This document shows, in pieces, positions 45,901 through 54,187 of a stretch of 64,000 nt of DNA. The number at the start of each line of letters is the position of its first letter. The first letter of the stretch is position 1. The notes under the pieces are model-generated. The model did no database searches, had not been told where the DNA came from, and worked only from the letters and a program-made list of their open reading frames with translations. The stretch is from Mycobacterium marinum (GTDB taxonomy: Bacteria; Actinomycetota; Actinomycetes; Mycobacteriales; Mycobacteriaceae): contig NZ_CP024190.1 in the NCBI RefSeq assembly GCF_003391395.1, positions 2,852,001 through 2,916,000 of the forward strand. Direction: 5' to 3'. The position numbers and the translations under genes were made by a program.

Positions 45901-48900
45901 GGTCGATCAGTTCTGTGGTGGTGGTCGTGGCTGTCAGTCTGGCCCGGACGGCCACGGTGTTGATCAACAGACCCACCATGGACTCGGACCCGGCAAGATC
46001 AGCGGACCGCCCCGACACGGTGGTGCCAAACGCAACGTCATGGTGACCGGTCAGCCAGGCCAGCAGCTGGGCAAAGGCAGCCTGCAGCACGACGTTGAGG
46101 GTGCTGTGATGAGAGCGGGCCAACTCATTGAGGGCTCCGGTGGCCGCATCAGACAATGTCAGCGATTGCACTGCATGCTGGGCTGACTCGCCGGGGTCCT
46201 GCGCACTCACCAGCGTGGGGGTGTGAAAGCCGGAAAACAGCTCGCGCCAAGCGAGCAAGGCTGTGTCGCGGTCTTGGTCAGCAAGCCAGACCAGGTGCTC
46301 GCGGTAGGGTACTGGCGTAGGCAGTGACCTGTTGCCGTAGTGAGTGAACACCTCGCCCAACAGGATTGACATCGACCAGCCGTCACAGACCACGTGATGA
46401 TTGGTCAGGATCAACCGGTACTGGTCGGGTGCAGTTTTGACTAGCGCCGCCCGGATTGGGCAGTTGTTACTGATATCGCGAAGGGCTTCGCGCTGCCCAG
46501 CGCTCACCGCCTCGATATCCCGCTGAGCGCCGTCGCCGAGGTCGATGACATCCCACGGCACTACCGGATCGTCCAGGATGATTTGGACGGGCTCATCCAA
46601 CCCCGCATACGCAAATCGAGCCGCAAGGTTGGGGTTGCGAGTGGTAGCGGTCTGGACCGCATCATGGAGGCGCACTGGGTCCAGCTCGCCGGCGAGCCCG
46701 ATTCCAATCTGGACCACATAGGCCTGGCCCGCGGTGAAGGCATCGCTGTGAAAGAGCAGTCCCTGTTGCAGAGGAGTCAACGGCAGCAGGTCCTTGACGG
46801 GGTAACTGCGTTCAAGATCGTCGATCTGGCTTTGGGTCAATGACAGGCCCGGAAGGTCTGCGGGAGTCAATCCGCCCCCACCGGCGTCCACATGAGCGCT
46901 GATCGCAGCTAGCGCGTCAAACCACAGCCCAGCCAATTTCACCAGGGCACCGCGGTCGAACACCGATGACGCCCAAGTCCATTCCGCGTGCAGTTGCGGT
47001 CCGGCGTCGGTATCGATGGTGACCGCGTTCAGCGCCACCGTGTGGGTCAGCGGCATGTCCGCCATCACGCGGGCGGTCTCGGCCAACATCAATCCCGCAC
47101 CGCTGAGATGCCACCCGCCGGCGCCGCCAGGTCGGTTGAAGCCCTCGAAGCGGCCCAGATAGTTGAATGCGATGGGCGGGTCGGGCTCCGCGAAGTCAAC
47201 CTCGTGGTTTTGATAGCGCAGCAGGCCGTAGGTCAGCCCTTCCGGAACGGCGCGTAGTTGCTCTTTGAGGTCCTTGACCACCACCCCCACGACCGTGTCG
47301 CCGGTGCAGAACTGCGGCCACGCTATCGGCCCCGCATACAGCGCCACCGGGTATTTTGTGGTGAACCAGCCCACCGTGGCCGACAAATCCATGCCGGGGG
47401 ATAGCTCGTCGTTGCGCCCGTGGCCCTCGACATCCACGCCGATCACCACGTTGGGGTCGGCCAAGAACTCCTGCCAGGCCACTGCAAAGGCGATCAGCAA
47501 GATATCGTGCACCCCGGCGTGAAACGCCGCCGGCACCTTGGTAATCAACGCCTGGGTTGTCGCGGCATCCAGCACCACTGACAAGTGCCCGGCACTGGCG
47601 GCGTTGTCAACCTCCCGATCGGGTGCGGCGACCACCGCAGGGACCGCCGCAATCTGACGCCATGCCGCCAGTTGGGCGGTCACCGCCGGGTCATGGGCGT
47701 AGTCGACCAGCATCGACGCCCACTGCCTAAACGAACTCCCGGCAGCGGGCAAGCTCACCGCGCCGGCGCGCTGGTACTGGGTCCACCCGGTGTTGAGGTC
47801 ATCAAGCAAAACCCGCCAGGAGACCCCATCCACCGCCAGATGATGGATGGCCAGCAGCAACTGAGCCGTCGATGAAACCCAAACCGCGCTGACCATCACC
47901 CCGGCCGCGGGATCTAGCCGGGATAGCGCACCGGCAAGCAGCTCCCCGGACATGACCTCCGCCTGCCGCATCAACTCACGTGCGTCCACGCAACCGGGTG
48001 GTCGGGCTTGCAGCGACCATCCCCCGGCGCTATCCCGAGCCACCTGCAACCGCAACATCGCGTGCCGATCCAGCAGCGCCTGAATCAACACGACCACAGC
48101 GGCCTGATCGACACCGGCTGGCCCCTGCACCAACACCGTCTGATGTAACCCGGCCACCAGAGACGCCACGCTGTCGAACCACCGCATGATCGGTGTCAGC
48201 GCAACCGATCCCACACCGTCATCATCGCCAAGGCACACATCGGCGCCGATCTGCTCGACAACGCGGGCCAGTGCGGCCACATTTTGATGGCGGAAGATGT
48301 CCCGCGTCCTACACGCCAACCCCGCAGCACGTGCGGCCGAGACCACTCGCATGGCGGATAGGGAGTCGCCGCCGAGGTCGAAGAAGGAGTCGTCGACGCT
48401 TACCCGGTCGAGTCCTAGGACCTGGGCATATATTGCGGCCAGGGTTTGTTCGGCGGGGGTGTCGGGGGCTCGGTAGCGTTGGGTGTGGCCGTATTGGACG
48501 GCGGGTAGGGCGCGTGTGTCGAGTTTGCCGTTGACGGTCAGTGGCAGTTCGGCGATGGGGATCAGGGCTGTGGGCACCATGTAGTGGGGCAGTTGGGTGG
48601 CTAGTGCGGCGCGTAGTTCGGTGGGGTCGGCGTTGCCGGTGAAGTAGCCGACCAGGCGGGGGTCTCCGGGGTGGTCGTGGCGGGCGATGACCACGGCTTG
48701 GTCGACTCCGGCCATTCGGCTCAGGGCCGCGCCGACTTCGCCGGGCTCGATGCGGAATCCGCGGATTTTGACTTGGTTGTCGGCGCGACCGAGGTAGCGC
48801 AGTTGTCCGTCGGTGCCCCACCACACCAGGTCTCCGGTGCGATACATCCGGGTGCCCGGTGTCTGGCCGAATGGGCAGGCCACAAATCGTGAGCAGGTCA

Positions 48901-51409
48901 GATCTGCCCGACGCCAATACCCAAGGCCGACACCGCCACCGGCGACATACAACTCGCCGACCACCCCGACGGGCACCGGCCGCAACCACCCATCCAAGAC
49001 GAAAAACCCCAGACTCGGTAGGGGTGTGCCGATGGGGCTGACGTCGGCGGCGGTGTCGGACCCAACGATCTCGCGCCATGACGCATGCACTGTGGTCTCA
49101 GTGGTGCCATACAAATTGAACAGACCGGGACGCCGCGGATGCCGACTCATCCAGGACGTCAAGCGGTGCGGCTGCAGCGCCTCACCGGCGAACAGCACCG
49201 CATCAAGTTGTAGCCGACAGCTCAACTCATCCGATGCCTCCGCCGCGGCCTGCAGCGCATAGAACGCCGATGGGGTCTGGCTGAGCACATTCACCCGCTC
49301 CTCGACCAGCAATCCCAGCAGTTCGTCGGGGGATTTTGCGGTGTGTTCGGGTACGACGACCAGTCGTGCGCCGGATAGCAGTGCTCCCCAGATTTCCCAG
49401 ACCGAGACGTCGAAGGAGTAGGAGTGCCATTGGGTCCATACTCGGTTGGGGGAGAACAGGATTGCGGTTGATTGGGGGTCGAAGGAGTTCAGTAGTTGGG
49501 TGACGTTGTGGTGGGTGATGCCGACGCCTTTGGGGGTGCCGGTGCTGCCGGAGGTGTAGATGATGTAGGCGAGGTCGTGGGGTGTGGGGGTGGGTGGGTT
49601 GGTGGCGGGGGTGGTGTCGGTCGGGGGGTTTTCGATGTCGATGACGGGTAGGTCGTAGTCGTTGAGGCGGGGGTGTAGTGCGCCGGTGGTGATCGCGGCG
49701 ATTGGTGTTGAGTCGTTGAGCATGAATGCGATGCGGGTGTCGGGGTGCATCGGGTCGATGGGTAGGTAGCCGGCTCCGGTTTTGAGGACGGCCAGGATGG
49801 CGATGATCCCGCGGTGTGTTCGTGGTAGTAGCAGTGCGATCAGTTCGCCGGGGCGTGCTCCGAGTGCGGTTAAAGCCTGTGCCAGTTGGGTGCTTTGGGC
49901 GTCGAGTTGGGCATAGGTTAGGGACACGTCGCCGTCGGTTATGGCGGTTGCCTCTGGTGTGCGTGCGACTTGGGCGGCAAACAACGCCGGCAGTGACCCG
50001 GGGGGCGGGACCGGCTTGGTGAGGGCGGCCCGGTTGCCCCAGTCATCAAGACGCTCGTGCTCGTTGGGATCGAGCAGATCAATCAACGACAACCGCCGCC
50101 CCGGCTCGGCAGCCATCACCGTCAACACGGCCTGCAACCGGGCAGCGAGGTCTGAGACGTCAAAATCAGCAAATGGCCCGCCGCTTCCCACGGTATGCAG
50201 GAAGAGCCGGCCACCGTCTTTGGTGAAGACCATGCCGAACTGCTCGCCTTGGGCAAAGCTGAGGATCGTTACTGTGCTGGGAGCACCGCCGAACGGCGCC
50301 AGGGTTACCGACGGCATGAAATTGACACTGACCGCGCCGGCCGATTTCTCATTAAACTGCTGGTAGGCGCCGCTTTCCAGGATGTGCATGGGGAAGCGTT
50401 GATGCCGCACGGCTTGCTTGATCTGGGACTCCACATGCTGGCAGAAGTCGTTGACCTCGGCATCGGGTGGCACCGCCAACACCAACGGCACAGTGCCGGA
50501 AAGCATCCCCGGAATCGTCATCAGTTGTGGGCTTGCCCGCCTGCTGACCGGGAAATCGAGGACTACCTTTGGGCCGCCTTGCCTTTGACGCACCATCAGT
50601 GCACATGCCGCGGTGATCACCGACGATCGACGAACACCGGCCAGCTGGGCAAGCTGCTCGGCTCGGTCCACGACCGCAGGGGCGATCTCGACCGACACCG
50701 AGGTCGCCGAGGGGCCGCGGTCACCGTCGGCGTGAGCCAGGCTGTGATCCGTTACGCCTTCCAGAGTCTCTTTCCAGTAGGCCAGGTCCGCTCGGTAGTC
50801 ATCGGACTGTTCGTATTCCGCCTCGGCGGCAACCAGGGTCTGCAACGATCCGAAGAACGTTGGTGAAACCGGTGCGCCAGAACTCAACTCGGAATAGACC
50901 AGGGCGATCCGATTGACAAGAAGGGCATAGCCGAATCCGTCGACGACCACATGGTGGATGGACACGAAAAGATAGAACTCTTCGGAGGCCACCTGAAAAA
51001 GCGCGAACTTGAACAGCGGGCCGTTCCACGGCATCGGCTCTCGATGCATCGCCAACCCGCACCGATTGGCTTCCGCAACGGGATCAGCACAGCTTCTCAG
51101 GTCGTGGAATGGAACCTCGAGATCCGGGTAGTCGACCACCTTCTGAACGACATGCCCGTCAGCCTCCATGATGGCGGCCCTTAGCGGTTCGGCTTCACCC
51201 ACCACCTGCCGAATCGCCTGGCTCAGCAGATCGGGCGTCACCGATCCGGCAATGACTGCGAATCCGCTGTTGTACCACTCCTGCGGCGAACGGCCGATCT
51301 CCTGGGAGAACCAGATATCAAGCTGTCCCCGCGTCAGCGCAAACCCCGACTCGGCTGGCTCGAGAGCGCGCCCCGAATCGCGAAGTATTTGGTGGTGATC
51401 CACGGTCAT
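42992..51409 (-). CDS. Two-module non-ribosomal peptide synthetase (C-A-T-E-C-A-T-TE)
   Basis: A 2805-aa NRPS. Order by residue: C domain 1 (20-420; HHVVVDG at 152-158), A1 (about 465-960; YTSGSTGTPKG, NGKLDTR), T1 (FFDLGGDSLS near 1015), an epimerisation domain (about 1045-1490; HHLAVDGVSW, VEGHGRNDEL), C domain 2 (about 1510-1930; NHHVVCDG), A2 (about 1975-2470), T2 (near 2513) and a C-terminal thioesterase (GWSFGGV). It should build a dipeptide-sized product whose first residue is D. A starting C domain suggests acylation of residue one. Residues I read at the specificity positions are D-V-W-S-L-A-L-V-H-K (A1) and D-V-W-T-V-G-A-I-Y-K (A2); I cannot assign amino acids to either. Follows mbtH by 48 bp. 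Confidence 0.95.
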   Translation of the reverse strand: MTVDHHQILRDSGRALEPAESGFALTRGQLDIWFSQEIGRSPQEWYNSGFAVIAGSVTPDLLSQAIRQVVGEAEPLRAAIMEADGHVVQKVVDYPDLEVPFHDLRSCADPVAEANRCGLAMHREPMPWNGPLFKFALFQVASEEFYLFVSIHHVVVDGFGYALLVNRIALVYSELSSGAPVSPTFFGSLQTLVAAEAEYEQSDDYRADLAYWKETLEGVTDHSLAHADGDRGPSATSVSVEIAPAVVDRAEQLAQLAGVRRSSVITAACALMVRQRQGGPKVVLDFPVSRRASPQLMTIPGMLSGTVPLVLAVPPDAEVNDFCQHVESQIKQAVRHQRFPMHILESGAYQQFNEKSAGAVSVNFMPSVTLAPFGGAPSTVTILSFAQGEQFGMVFTKDGGRLFLHTVGSGGPFADFDVSDLAARLQAVLTVMAAEPGRRLSLIDLLDPNEHERLDDWGNRAALTKPVPPPGSLPALFAAQVARTPEATAITDGDVSLTYAQLDAQSTQLAQALTALGARPGELIALLLPRTHRGIIAILAVLKTGAGYLPIDPMHPDTRIAFMLNDSTPIAAITTGALHPRLNDYDLPVIDIENPPTDTTPATNPPTPTPHDLAYIIYTSGSTGTPKGVGITHHNVTQLLNSFDPQSTAILFSPNRVWTQWHSYSFDVSVWEIWGALLSGARLVVVPEHTAKSPDELLGLLVEERVNVLSQTPSAFYALQAAAEASDELSCRLQLDAVLFAGEALQPHRLTSWMSRHPRRPGLFNLYGTTETTVHASWREIVGSDTAADVSPIGTPLPSLGFFVLDGWLRPVPVGVVGELYVAGGGVGLGYWRRADLTCSRFVACPFGQTPGTRMYRTGDLVWWGTDGQLRYLGRADNQVKIRGFRIEPGEVGAALSRMAGVDQAVVIARHDHPGDPRLVGYFTGNADPTELRAALATQLPHYMVPTALIPIAELPLTVNGKLDTRALPAVQYGHTQRYRAPDTPAEQTLAAIYAQVLGLDRVSVDDSFFDLGGDSLSAMRVVSAARAAGLACRTRDIFRHQNVAALARVVEQIGADVCLGDDDGVGSVALTPIMRWFDSVASLVAGLHQTVLVQGPAGVDQAAVVVLIQALLDRHAMLRLQVARDSAGGWSLQARPPGCVDARELMRQAEVMSGELLAGALSRLDPAAGVMVSAVWVSSTAQLLLAIHHLAVDGVSWRVLLDDLNTGWTQYQRAGAVSLPAAGSSFRQWASMLVDYAHDPAVTAQLAAWRQIAAVPAVVAAPDREVDNAASAGHLSVVLDAATTQALITKVPAAFHAGVHDILLIAFAVAWQEFLADPNVVIGVDVEGHGRNDELSPGMDLSATVGWFTTKYPVALYAGPIAWPQFCTGDTVVGVVVKDLKEQLRAVPEGLTYGLLRYQNHEVDFAEPDPPIAFNYLGRFEGFNRPGGAGGWHLSGAGLMLAETARVMADMPLTHTVALNAVTIDTDAGPQLHAEWTWASSVFDRGALVKLAGLWFDALAAISAHVDAGGGGLTPADLPGLSLTQSQIDDLERSYPVKDLLPLTPLQQGLLFHSDAFTAGQAYVVQIGIGLAGELDPVRLHDAVQTATTRNPNLAARFAYAGLDEPVQIILDDPVVPWDVIDLGDGAQRDIEAVSAGQREALRDISNNCPIRAALVKTAPDQYRLILTNHHVVCDGWSMSILLGEVFTHYGNRSLPTPVPYREHLVWLADQDRDTALLAWRELFSGFHTPTLVSAQDPGESAQHAVQSLTLSDAATGALNELARSHHSTLNVVLQAAFAQLLAWLTGHHDVAFGTTVSGRSADLAGSESMVGLLINTVAVRARLTATTTTTELIDQLQQFHTDTLEYHHLPLGDIHRAAGHPRLFDTLFVYENYPINDLTALCPDQLTITDITSFETTHYPLTVFVLPGPQLGFRVEYDMAAFDKTAMDSLIARLQAVLTVMAAEPGRRLSLIDLLDPNEHERLDDWGNRAALTKPVPPPGSLPALFAAQVARTPEATAITDGDVSLTYAQLDAQSTQLAQALTALGARPGELIALLLPRTHRGIIAILAVLKTGAGYLPIDPMHPDTRIAFMLNDSTPIAAITTGALHPRLNDYDLPVIDIENPPTDTTPATNPPTPTPHDLAYIIYTSGSTGTPKGVGITHHNVTQLLNSFDPQSTAILFSPNRVWTQWHSYSFDVSVWEIWGALLSGARLVVVPEHTAKSPDELHALLVAEHVEVLTQTPSAAAALSPQGLESVTLVVGGEACPAGLVDQWAPERTMINAYGPTEATIYAAMSSPLVPGPGATPIGSPVAGASLFVLDGWLRPVPVGVVGELYVAGGGVGLGYWRRADLTCSRFVACPFGQTPGTRMYRTGDLVWWGTDGQLRYLGRADNQVKIRGFRIEPGEVGAALSRMAGVDQAVVIARHDHPGDPRLVGYFTGNADPTELRAALATQLPHYMVPTALIPIAELPLTVNGKLDTRALPAVQYGHTQRYRAPDTPAEQTLAAIYAQVLGLDRVSVDDSFFDLGGDSLSAMRVVAAINTTLNTDVAVRVLFEAPTVCALAQKLSAPESSVEIVPVEVLQDGCGLPLFCLPPGGGISWAYRNLGPYLDCPIVGLQQIHDGPESVRELASAYADAIQTHDPEGPYQLLGWSFGGVTAHQVAVELQQRGAVVVRLIALDPILIRDASTATAVSESDVLEAILQAVGVAAEQYCRPLTYSQAQTLIQQEVDAEFALPSRRLVQIMVANANTNLQLNAQHQPGIFAGRMVLFSAQPASSGADLQQCWRQYVAGEVTEYRVNCTHEELLNPAALKTFGDLIRAALD
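43853..44515 (-). repeat. Intragenic NRPS repeat block I, module 2 copy
   Basis: About 663 bp covering the late A2 domain and the A-T junction. It appears identical to 48341-49003 in module 1 (offset 4488 bp) wherever compared. Confidence 0.85.
44785..45610 (-). repeat. Intragenic NRPS repeat block II, module 2 copy
   Basis: About 826 bp covering the end of the C domain and the early A2 domain. It appears identical to 49318-50143 in module 1 (offset 4533 bp) wherever compared. Confidence 0.85.
48341..49003 (-). repeat. Intragenic NRPS repeat block I, module 1 copy
   Basis: Partner of 43853-44515; late A1 domain to T1 junction. Confidence 0.85.
49318..50143 (-). repeat. Intragenic NRPS repeat block II, module 1 copy
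   Basis: Partner of 44785-45610; end of C domain 1 to the middle of A1. Confidence 0.85.
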
Positions 51410-51457
51410 CTCTACGTCGTGCCTACCGAAGGCCTGTCCGGGTCGAAATGTCCGCCA

Positions 51458-51688
51458 TTACGCCGGCTGGTCCCGGGCCAGTCTGTCCCGCAGGCTCTTT
51501 GGTCGGATGTCGGGCCAGTTCTGCTCGATGTAGTCCAGGCACTCGGCACGCGTGCCCTCGCCATGGACCACCCGCCAGCCTGCTGGCACATCAGCGAAGG
51601 TCGGCCACAAGCTGTGCTGCTCTTCGTGGTTGACCAAAACCAGGAAGGTCCCAGCCTCATCGTCGAACGGATTGATACTCACCGGCAT
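51458..51688 (-). CDS. MbtH-like protein
   Basis: A 76-aa MbtH family protein that binds and activates NRPS adenylation domains. It has NPFDDEAGTFLVLVNHEEQH, the three family tryptophans (W28, W38, W58), ADVPAGW and NWPDIRP. Start ATG 51688 lies 20 bp after the acyl-CoA dehydrogenase stop and the gene ends 48 bp before the NRPS, so the three form an operon. It is distinct from the mycobactin MbtH, whose cluster is not in this window. Confidence 0.95.
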   Translation of the reverse strand: MPVSINPFDDEAGTFLVLVNHEEQHSLWPTFADVPAGWRVVHGEGTRAECLDYIEQNWPDIRPKSLRDRLARDQPA

Positions 51689-51708
51689 TCCCTCTCATTG
51701 ATTTGTCG

Positions 51709-52932
51709 CTAGGCCCCTACGCCGCGGACGCGTTCCCACTGCCGCAGGGATGCGACATTGCTTGATCCCTCGTCGGCGCGGTTGTCCTGCAACGGTTTCG
51801 ACGATCGCTCATGATGGCTCTTGGCTAGTTCACGCGCAATCACGAGCCGCATCGCCTCCTCGGTACCGCCTGCCACGGAGCCGCACAGAAAGTCGAGCGC
51901 ACATTGGTAAAGGCGTGCTTCTTCCTGAAGCCCGTAACTGCCGCACAACTTCATCGCGTCAATGCAGCCGTCCAAGCCCGCCTGCATCCCGTACAGCTTG
52001 AGCGCCGCGGACTCGAGATCGATGGTTTCGTCGCGCAGGTAGCGGTCAAGAGTCGAATGAGCCAACGCGATGGTCATCTGCCTGCTCACCGCCACATCGG
52101 AGATACGGCGCTGGATGTGCTGGTGGGTCGCTATCGGCTTGCCGCGAACCTGACGGTTGATCGAGAAGGCGAGCATCTGGTCGAGTACCTGGTCCAAGAT
52201 GCCGATCGTGCCGAAACCGCTGAGCAGACGTTCGGGGCCGATGACCCCATGAAGAATTTCGTTACCACGGCCAGCGCCGAGCACATGAGTCTTGGGTATC
52301 GCGACGTTATCGAATGTGATCGAACCTACCGGCGAGGTGCGCATGCCGGCGGGGGCCAGCGGAGGCGAGCAGTTCACACCAGGCCACGACGATTCCACCA
52401 GCACCGCGGACATACCGCCCGCGGCCTCGTCGGCGCACCAGACGAGGATTACGTCGGCGATCGGTGCGTTGGTGATGTGCCATTTGGCGCCGTCGAGGTA
52501 GAGACCGCCAGGACCTCGGCGCAGGCGAGTCTCGGGATGAAAGGCGTCGCTACCGCCGTGGGGCTCCGTTGTCGCGAATGCCAGGATGATCTTCCCTGAA
52601 ACCGCGGGCGCCAAGTATGCCTCCCGCACCTCCTGGCTGGCGTATTGATCGAGGATGGGAATCGTCAAGATCGCTTGGACGCCCGTGGAGATGTTGAACC
52701 CCAGGTGGCACGATCCGCTCGTCAGGCCATGTGTCGCCGCGGCGTAGGTCAATACCTGCCGCTTCATCTGTCCGCCGAGCGCGGCGCGGAACAAGCCGGC
52801 GTCAGCAACATCGCACCATAGATCGTGCGGGAATTGCCGCTGTGCCCAGCGTTCTGCCAGCGCGGCACGATGTCGCACCCCGATGGCGTGATACTGATCT
52901 CTGATTTGTTCGTACTCGGCCAGCCACTCCAC
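51709..52932 (-). CDS. Acyl-CoA dehydrogenase-like flavoenzyme of the NRPS operon
   Basis: A 407-aa acyl-CoA dehydrogenase. FAD and substrate motifs ILAFATTEPHGGSDAF and WHITNAPIADVILVW, then GPERLLSGFGTIG, and a C-terminal GGTEEAMRLVIARELAK in the catalytic-base region. In NRPS clusters such enzymes oxidise an acyl chain or a carrier-bound aminoacyl group to an alpha,beta-unsaturated form. GTG 52932 is preceded by AAGGAGG at a suitable distance. First well-supported gene of the NRPS operon. Which thioester it oxidises cannot be told. Confidence 0.88.
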   Translation of the reverse strand: MEWLAEYEQIRDQYHAIGVRHRAALAERWAQRQFPHDLWCDVADAGLFRAALGGQMKRQVLTYAAATHGLTSGSCHLGFNISTGVQAILTIPILDQYASQEVREAYLAPAVSGKIILAFATTEPHGGSDAFHPETRLRRGPGGLYLDGAKWHITNAPIADVILVWCADEAAGGMSAVLVESSWPGVNCSPPLAPAGMRTSPVGSITFDNVAIPKTHVLGAGRGNEILHGVIGPERLLSGFGTIGILDQVLDQMLAFSINRQVRGKPIATHQHIQRRISDVAVSRQMTIALAHSTLDRYLRDETIDLESAALKLYGMQAGLDGCIDAMKLCGSYGLQEEARLYQCALDFLCGSVAGGTEEAMRLVIARELAKSHHERSSKPLQDNRADEGSSNVASLRQWERVRGVGA

Positions 52933-52938
52933 TTGACT

Positions 52939-53361
52939 TCAACCTCCTTGGTTTTCGCCCGCACGCGGGGGCGCGTCATGGGTACTGCATTCACGCTTCT
53001 CATCGACTGAACGCTCGAACACACCGGCGTCGATGAGGGGGAACGCGTGAGCTGTGGTGCTGGTCAGGGTGCCGTGGTCGCTTGCCGTGGGCACCGTGAC
53101 TTCGGAACTCATGGGTGCCGGTGCCGCATGATGCGCAGCGAGCTGCTCGCCGCCGCCGGCATGTCTTGAAGGCGGAAAGGGGAGCAGTGTCAAACCCGCT
53201 CGCGGCTCCGTCGAACTCAATACCGCAACGGTAGCCAGTGCCATTGGCCGCCCCAGTCCAGCAGGGTGATTGATCGTATCCCCGTGCGGCGTTACATACC
53301 GCTCTGGGCGACCCGGGCTCGCCCGAAGCCGCAAATGGTCGTCGCTAATTTTGTGGACCAT
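52939..53361 (-). CDS. Possible small protein upstream of the acyl-CoA dehydrogenase
   Basis: An open frame of up to 140 residues (ATG 53361) or 57 residues (ATG 53112) ending seven bases before the dehydrogenase start, its stop lying in that gene's ribosome site. The composition is polar and unlike any family I know. Placement would fit translational coupling, but random open frames of this size are common at this GC content. No function can be proposed. Confidence 0.28.
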   Translation of the reverse strand: MVHKISDDHLRLRASPGRPERYVTPHGDTINHPAGLGRPMALATVAVLSSTEPRAGLTLLPFPPSRHAGGGEQLAAHHAAPAPMSSEVTVPTASDHGTLTSTTAHAFPLIDAGVFERSVDEKRECSTHDAPPRAGENQGG

Positions 53362-53517
53362 CAGAAGCTACCTACTATCGCACCGATTGGCGGGTACCGC
53401 GTTCGTCGATGATCACCGTATCCGAGGCGCCGGGGCAATGGTGGAGTTTCATTGAAAAACCACATATGTGATTCGGATTTAGCTACGAGAACCGGTCGGC
53501 GCGCTGGAGCGGGGACT

Positions 53518-53537
53518 AATTCAGAACTCGATGAATT
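53518..53537. promoter_or_regulatory. Operator-like palindrome AATTCA-N8-TGAATT, copy 3
   Basis: AATTCAGAACTCGATGAATT, 20 bp, between the NRPS operon and the diiron enzyme gene; 6-bp arms perfect. Confidence 0.45.
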
Positions 53538-53551
53538 ATTTGCATCGGGAT

Positions 53552-53571
53552 AATTCGTGACTTGGTGAATT
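53552..53571. promoter_or_regulatory. Operator-like palindrome AATTCG-N8-TGAATT, copy 4
   Basis: AATTCGTGACTTGGTGAATT, one arm mismatch. Its spacing of 34 bp (start to start) from copy 3 places both sites on similar faces of the helix. Confidence 0.42.
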
Positions 53572-53866
53572 ACAACGCCAATCGCGATGACTGGTGATTG
53601 CCTTCCGAATTATCCCGATCTTGATGCGCCCGGGGGGGATCATCGCCATCTGTCGCACCGTGGGGTCGACGCGGCGGCGTCTCATAAATCGTTGTAGTCC
53701 GGCTGGTTGCGGCGCACCTGGGTCGCCCCCTGGACGGTGTGTCTCACTGCGTAGGTGTCTCCTGGGTGCCGCGCTGTAACAGCAGGTAAGAGCGATTTAT
53801 GCGCCGCGTTGGGCACGCTGGCGCGACGCTTCACGACCGCGATCGGGCGCCTCGGTCGCGGCGCTG

Positions 53867-54142
53867 ATGCCGCGGGGCGGTTGGGCATGGCCGTCGATTT
53901 TCGGGGATGAGAACCGGCCGCTGATTGCCGCCGCCGTTGTGCAAGTCGATCCGCCGGCTCGTCAAGCCGTGTTGGCAATTGGCACATGCCCACTGGCGCT
54001 AAGCGCATTCCGGCCGGGCAAGAGGGGTGCACCTGGAATTCTTGAAGAGTTAACGCAAGACCTTGTCCAGTTATCGACGGACGTGGTTGAATCAGACGCC
54101 GTGACGCGGGTTGTCTTTGTGACCGCTATTGGCGAGTTCTAG
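53867..54142 (+). CDS. Possible small hypothetical protein or gene remnant
   Basis: A 91-aa open frame with a protein-like second half (GILEELTQDLVQLSTDVVES then VTRVVFVTAIGEF). No ribosome site or family match is seen. It lies 45 bp upstream of the diiron enzyme gene on the same strand. It may be the 3' part of a decayed gene. Confidence 0.3.
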   Translation: MPRGGWAWPSIFGDENRPLIAAAVVQVDPPARQAVLAIGTCPLALSAFRPGKRGAPGILEELTQDLVQLSTDVVESDAVTRVVFVTAIGEF

Positions 54143-54187
54143 ACGATCTCCTTTGATGTTCGGCGAGCGCCCCGAGGGGAGTAAACA

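Larger units (their letters stand above)
52933..54187. other. Long divergent intergenic region upstream of the NRPS operon and the diiron enzyme
   Basis: 1255 bases with only two weak open frames (listed separately). The centre 53450-53600 is AT-rich and contains two AATTCR-N8-TGAATT palindromes at 53518 and 53552, so promoters for both directions probably lie here. In M. tuberculosis this backbone position holds a sulfate permease gene (Rv1707), of which nothing was recognised. Confidence 0.6.

Noticed and set aside
43853..50143. Insertion element or composite transposon inside the NRPS gene
   Set aside because: The repeated blocks are coding parts of adenylation and carrier domains in proper order, with no transposase or terminal repeats.
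42992..51409. Mycobactin, glycopeptidolipid or isonitrile lipopeptide synthetase
   Set aside because: Domain order with a terminal thioesterase and one epimerisation domain, and the neighbours, do not match those clusters.
53682..54032. 116-residue minus-strand frame
   Set aside because: No family features or ribosome site; Arg- and Pro-rich shadow composition.
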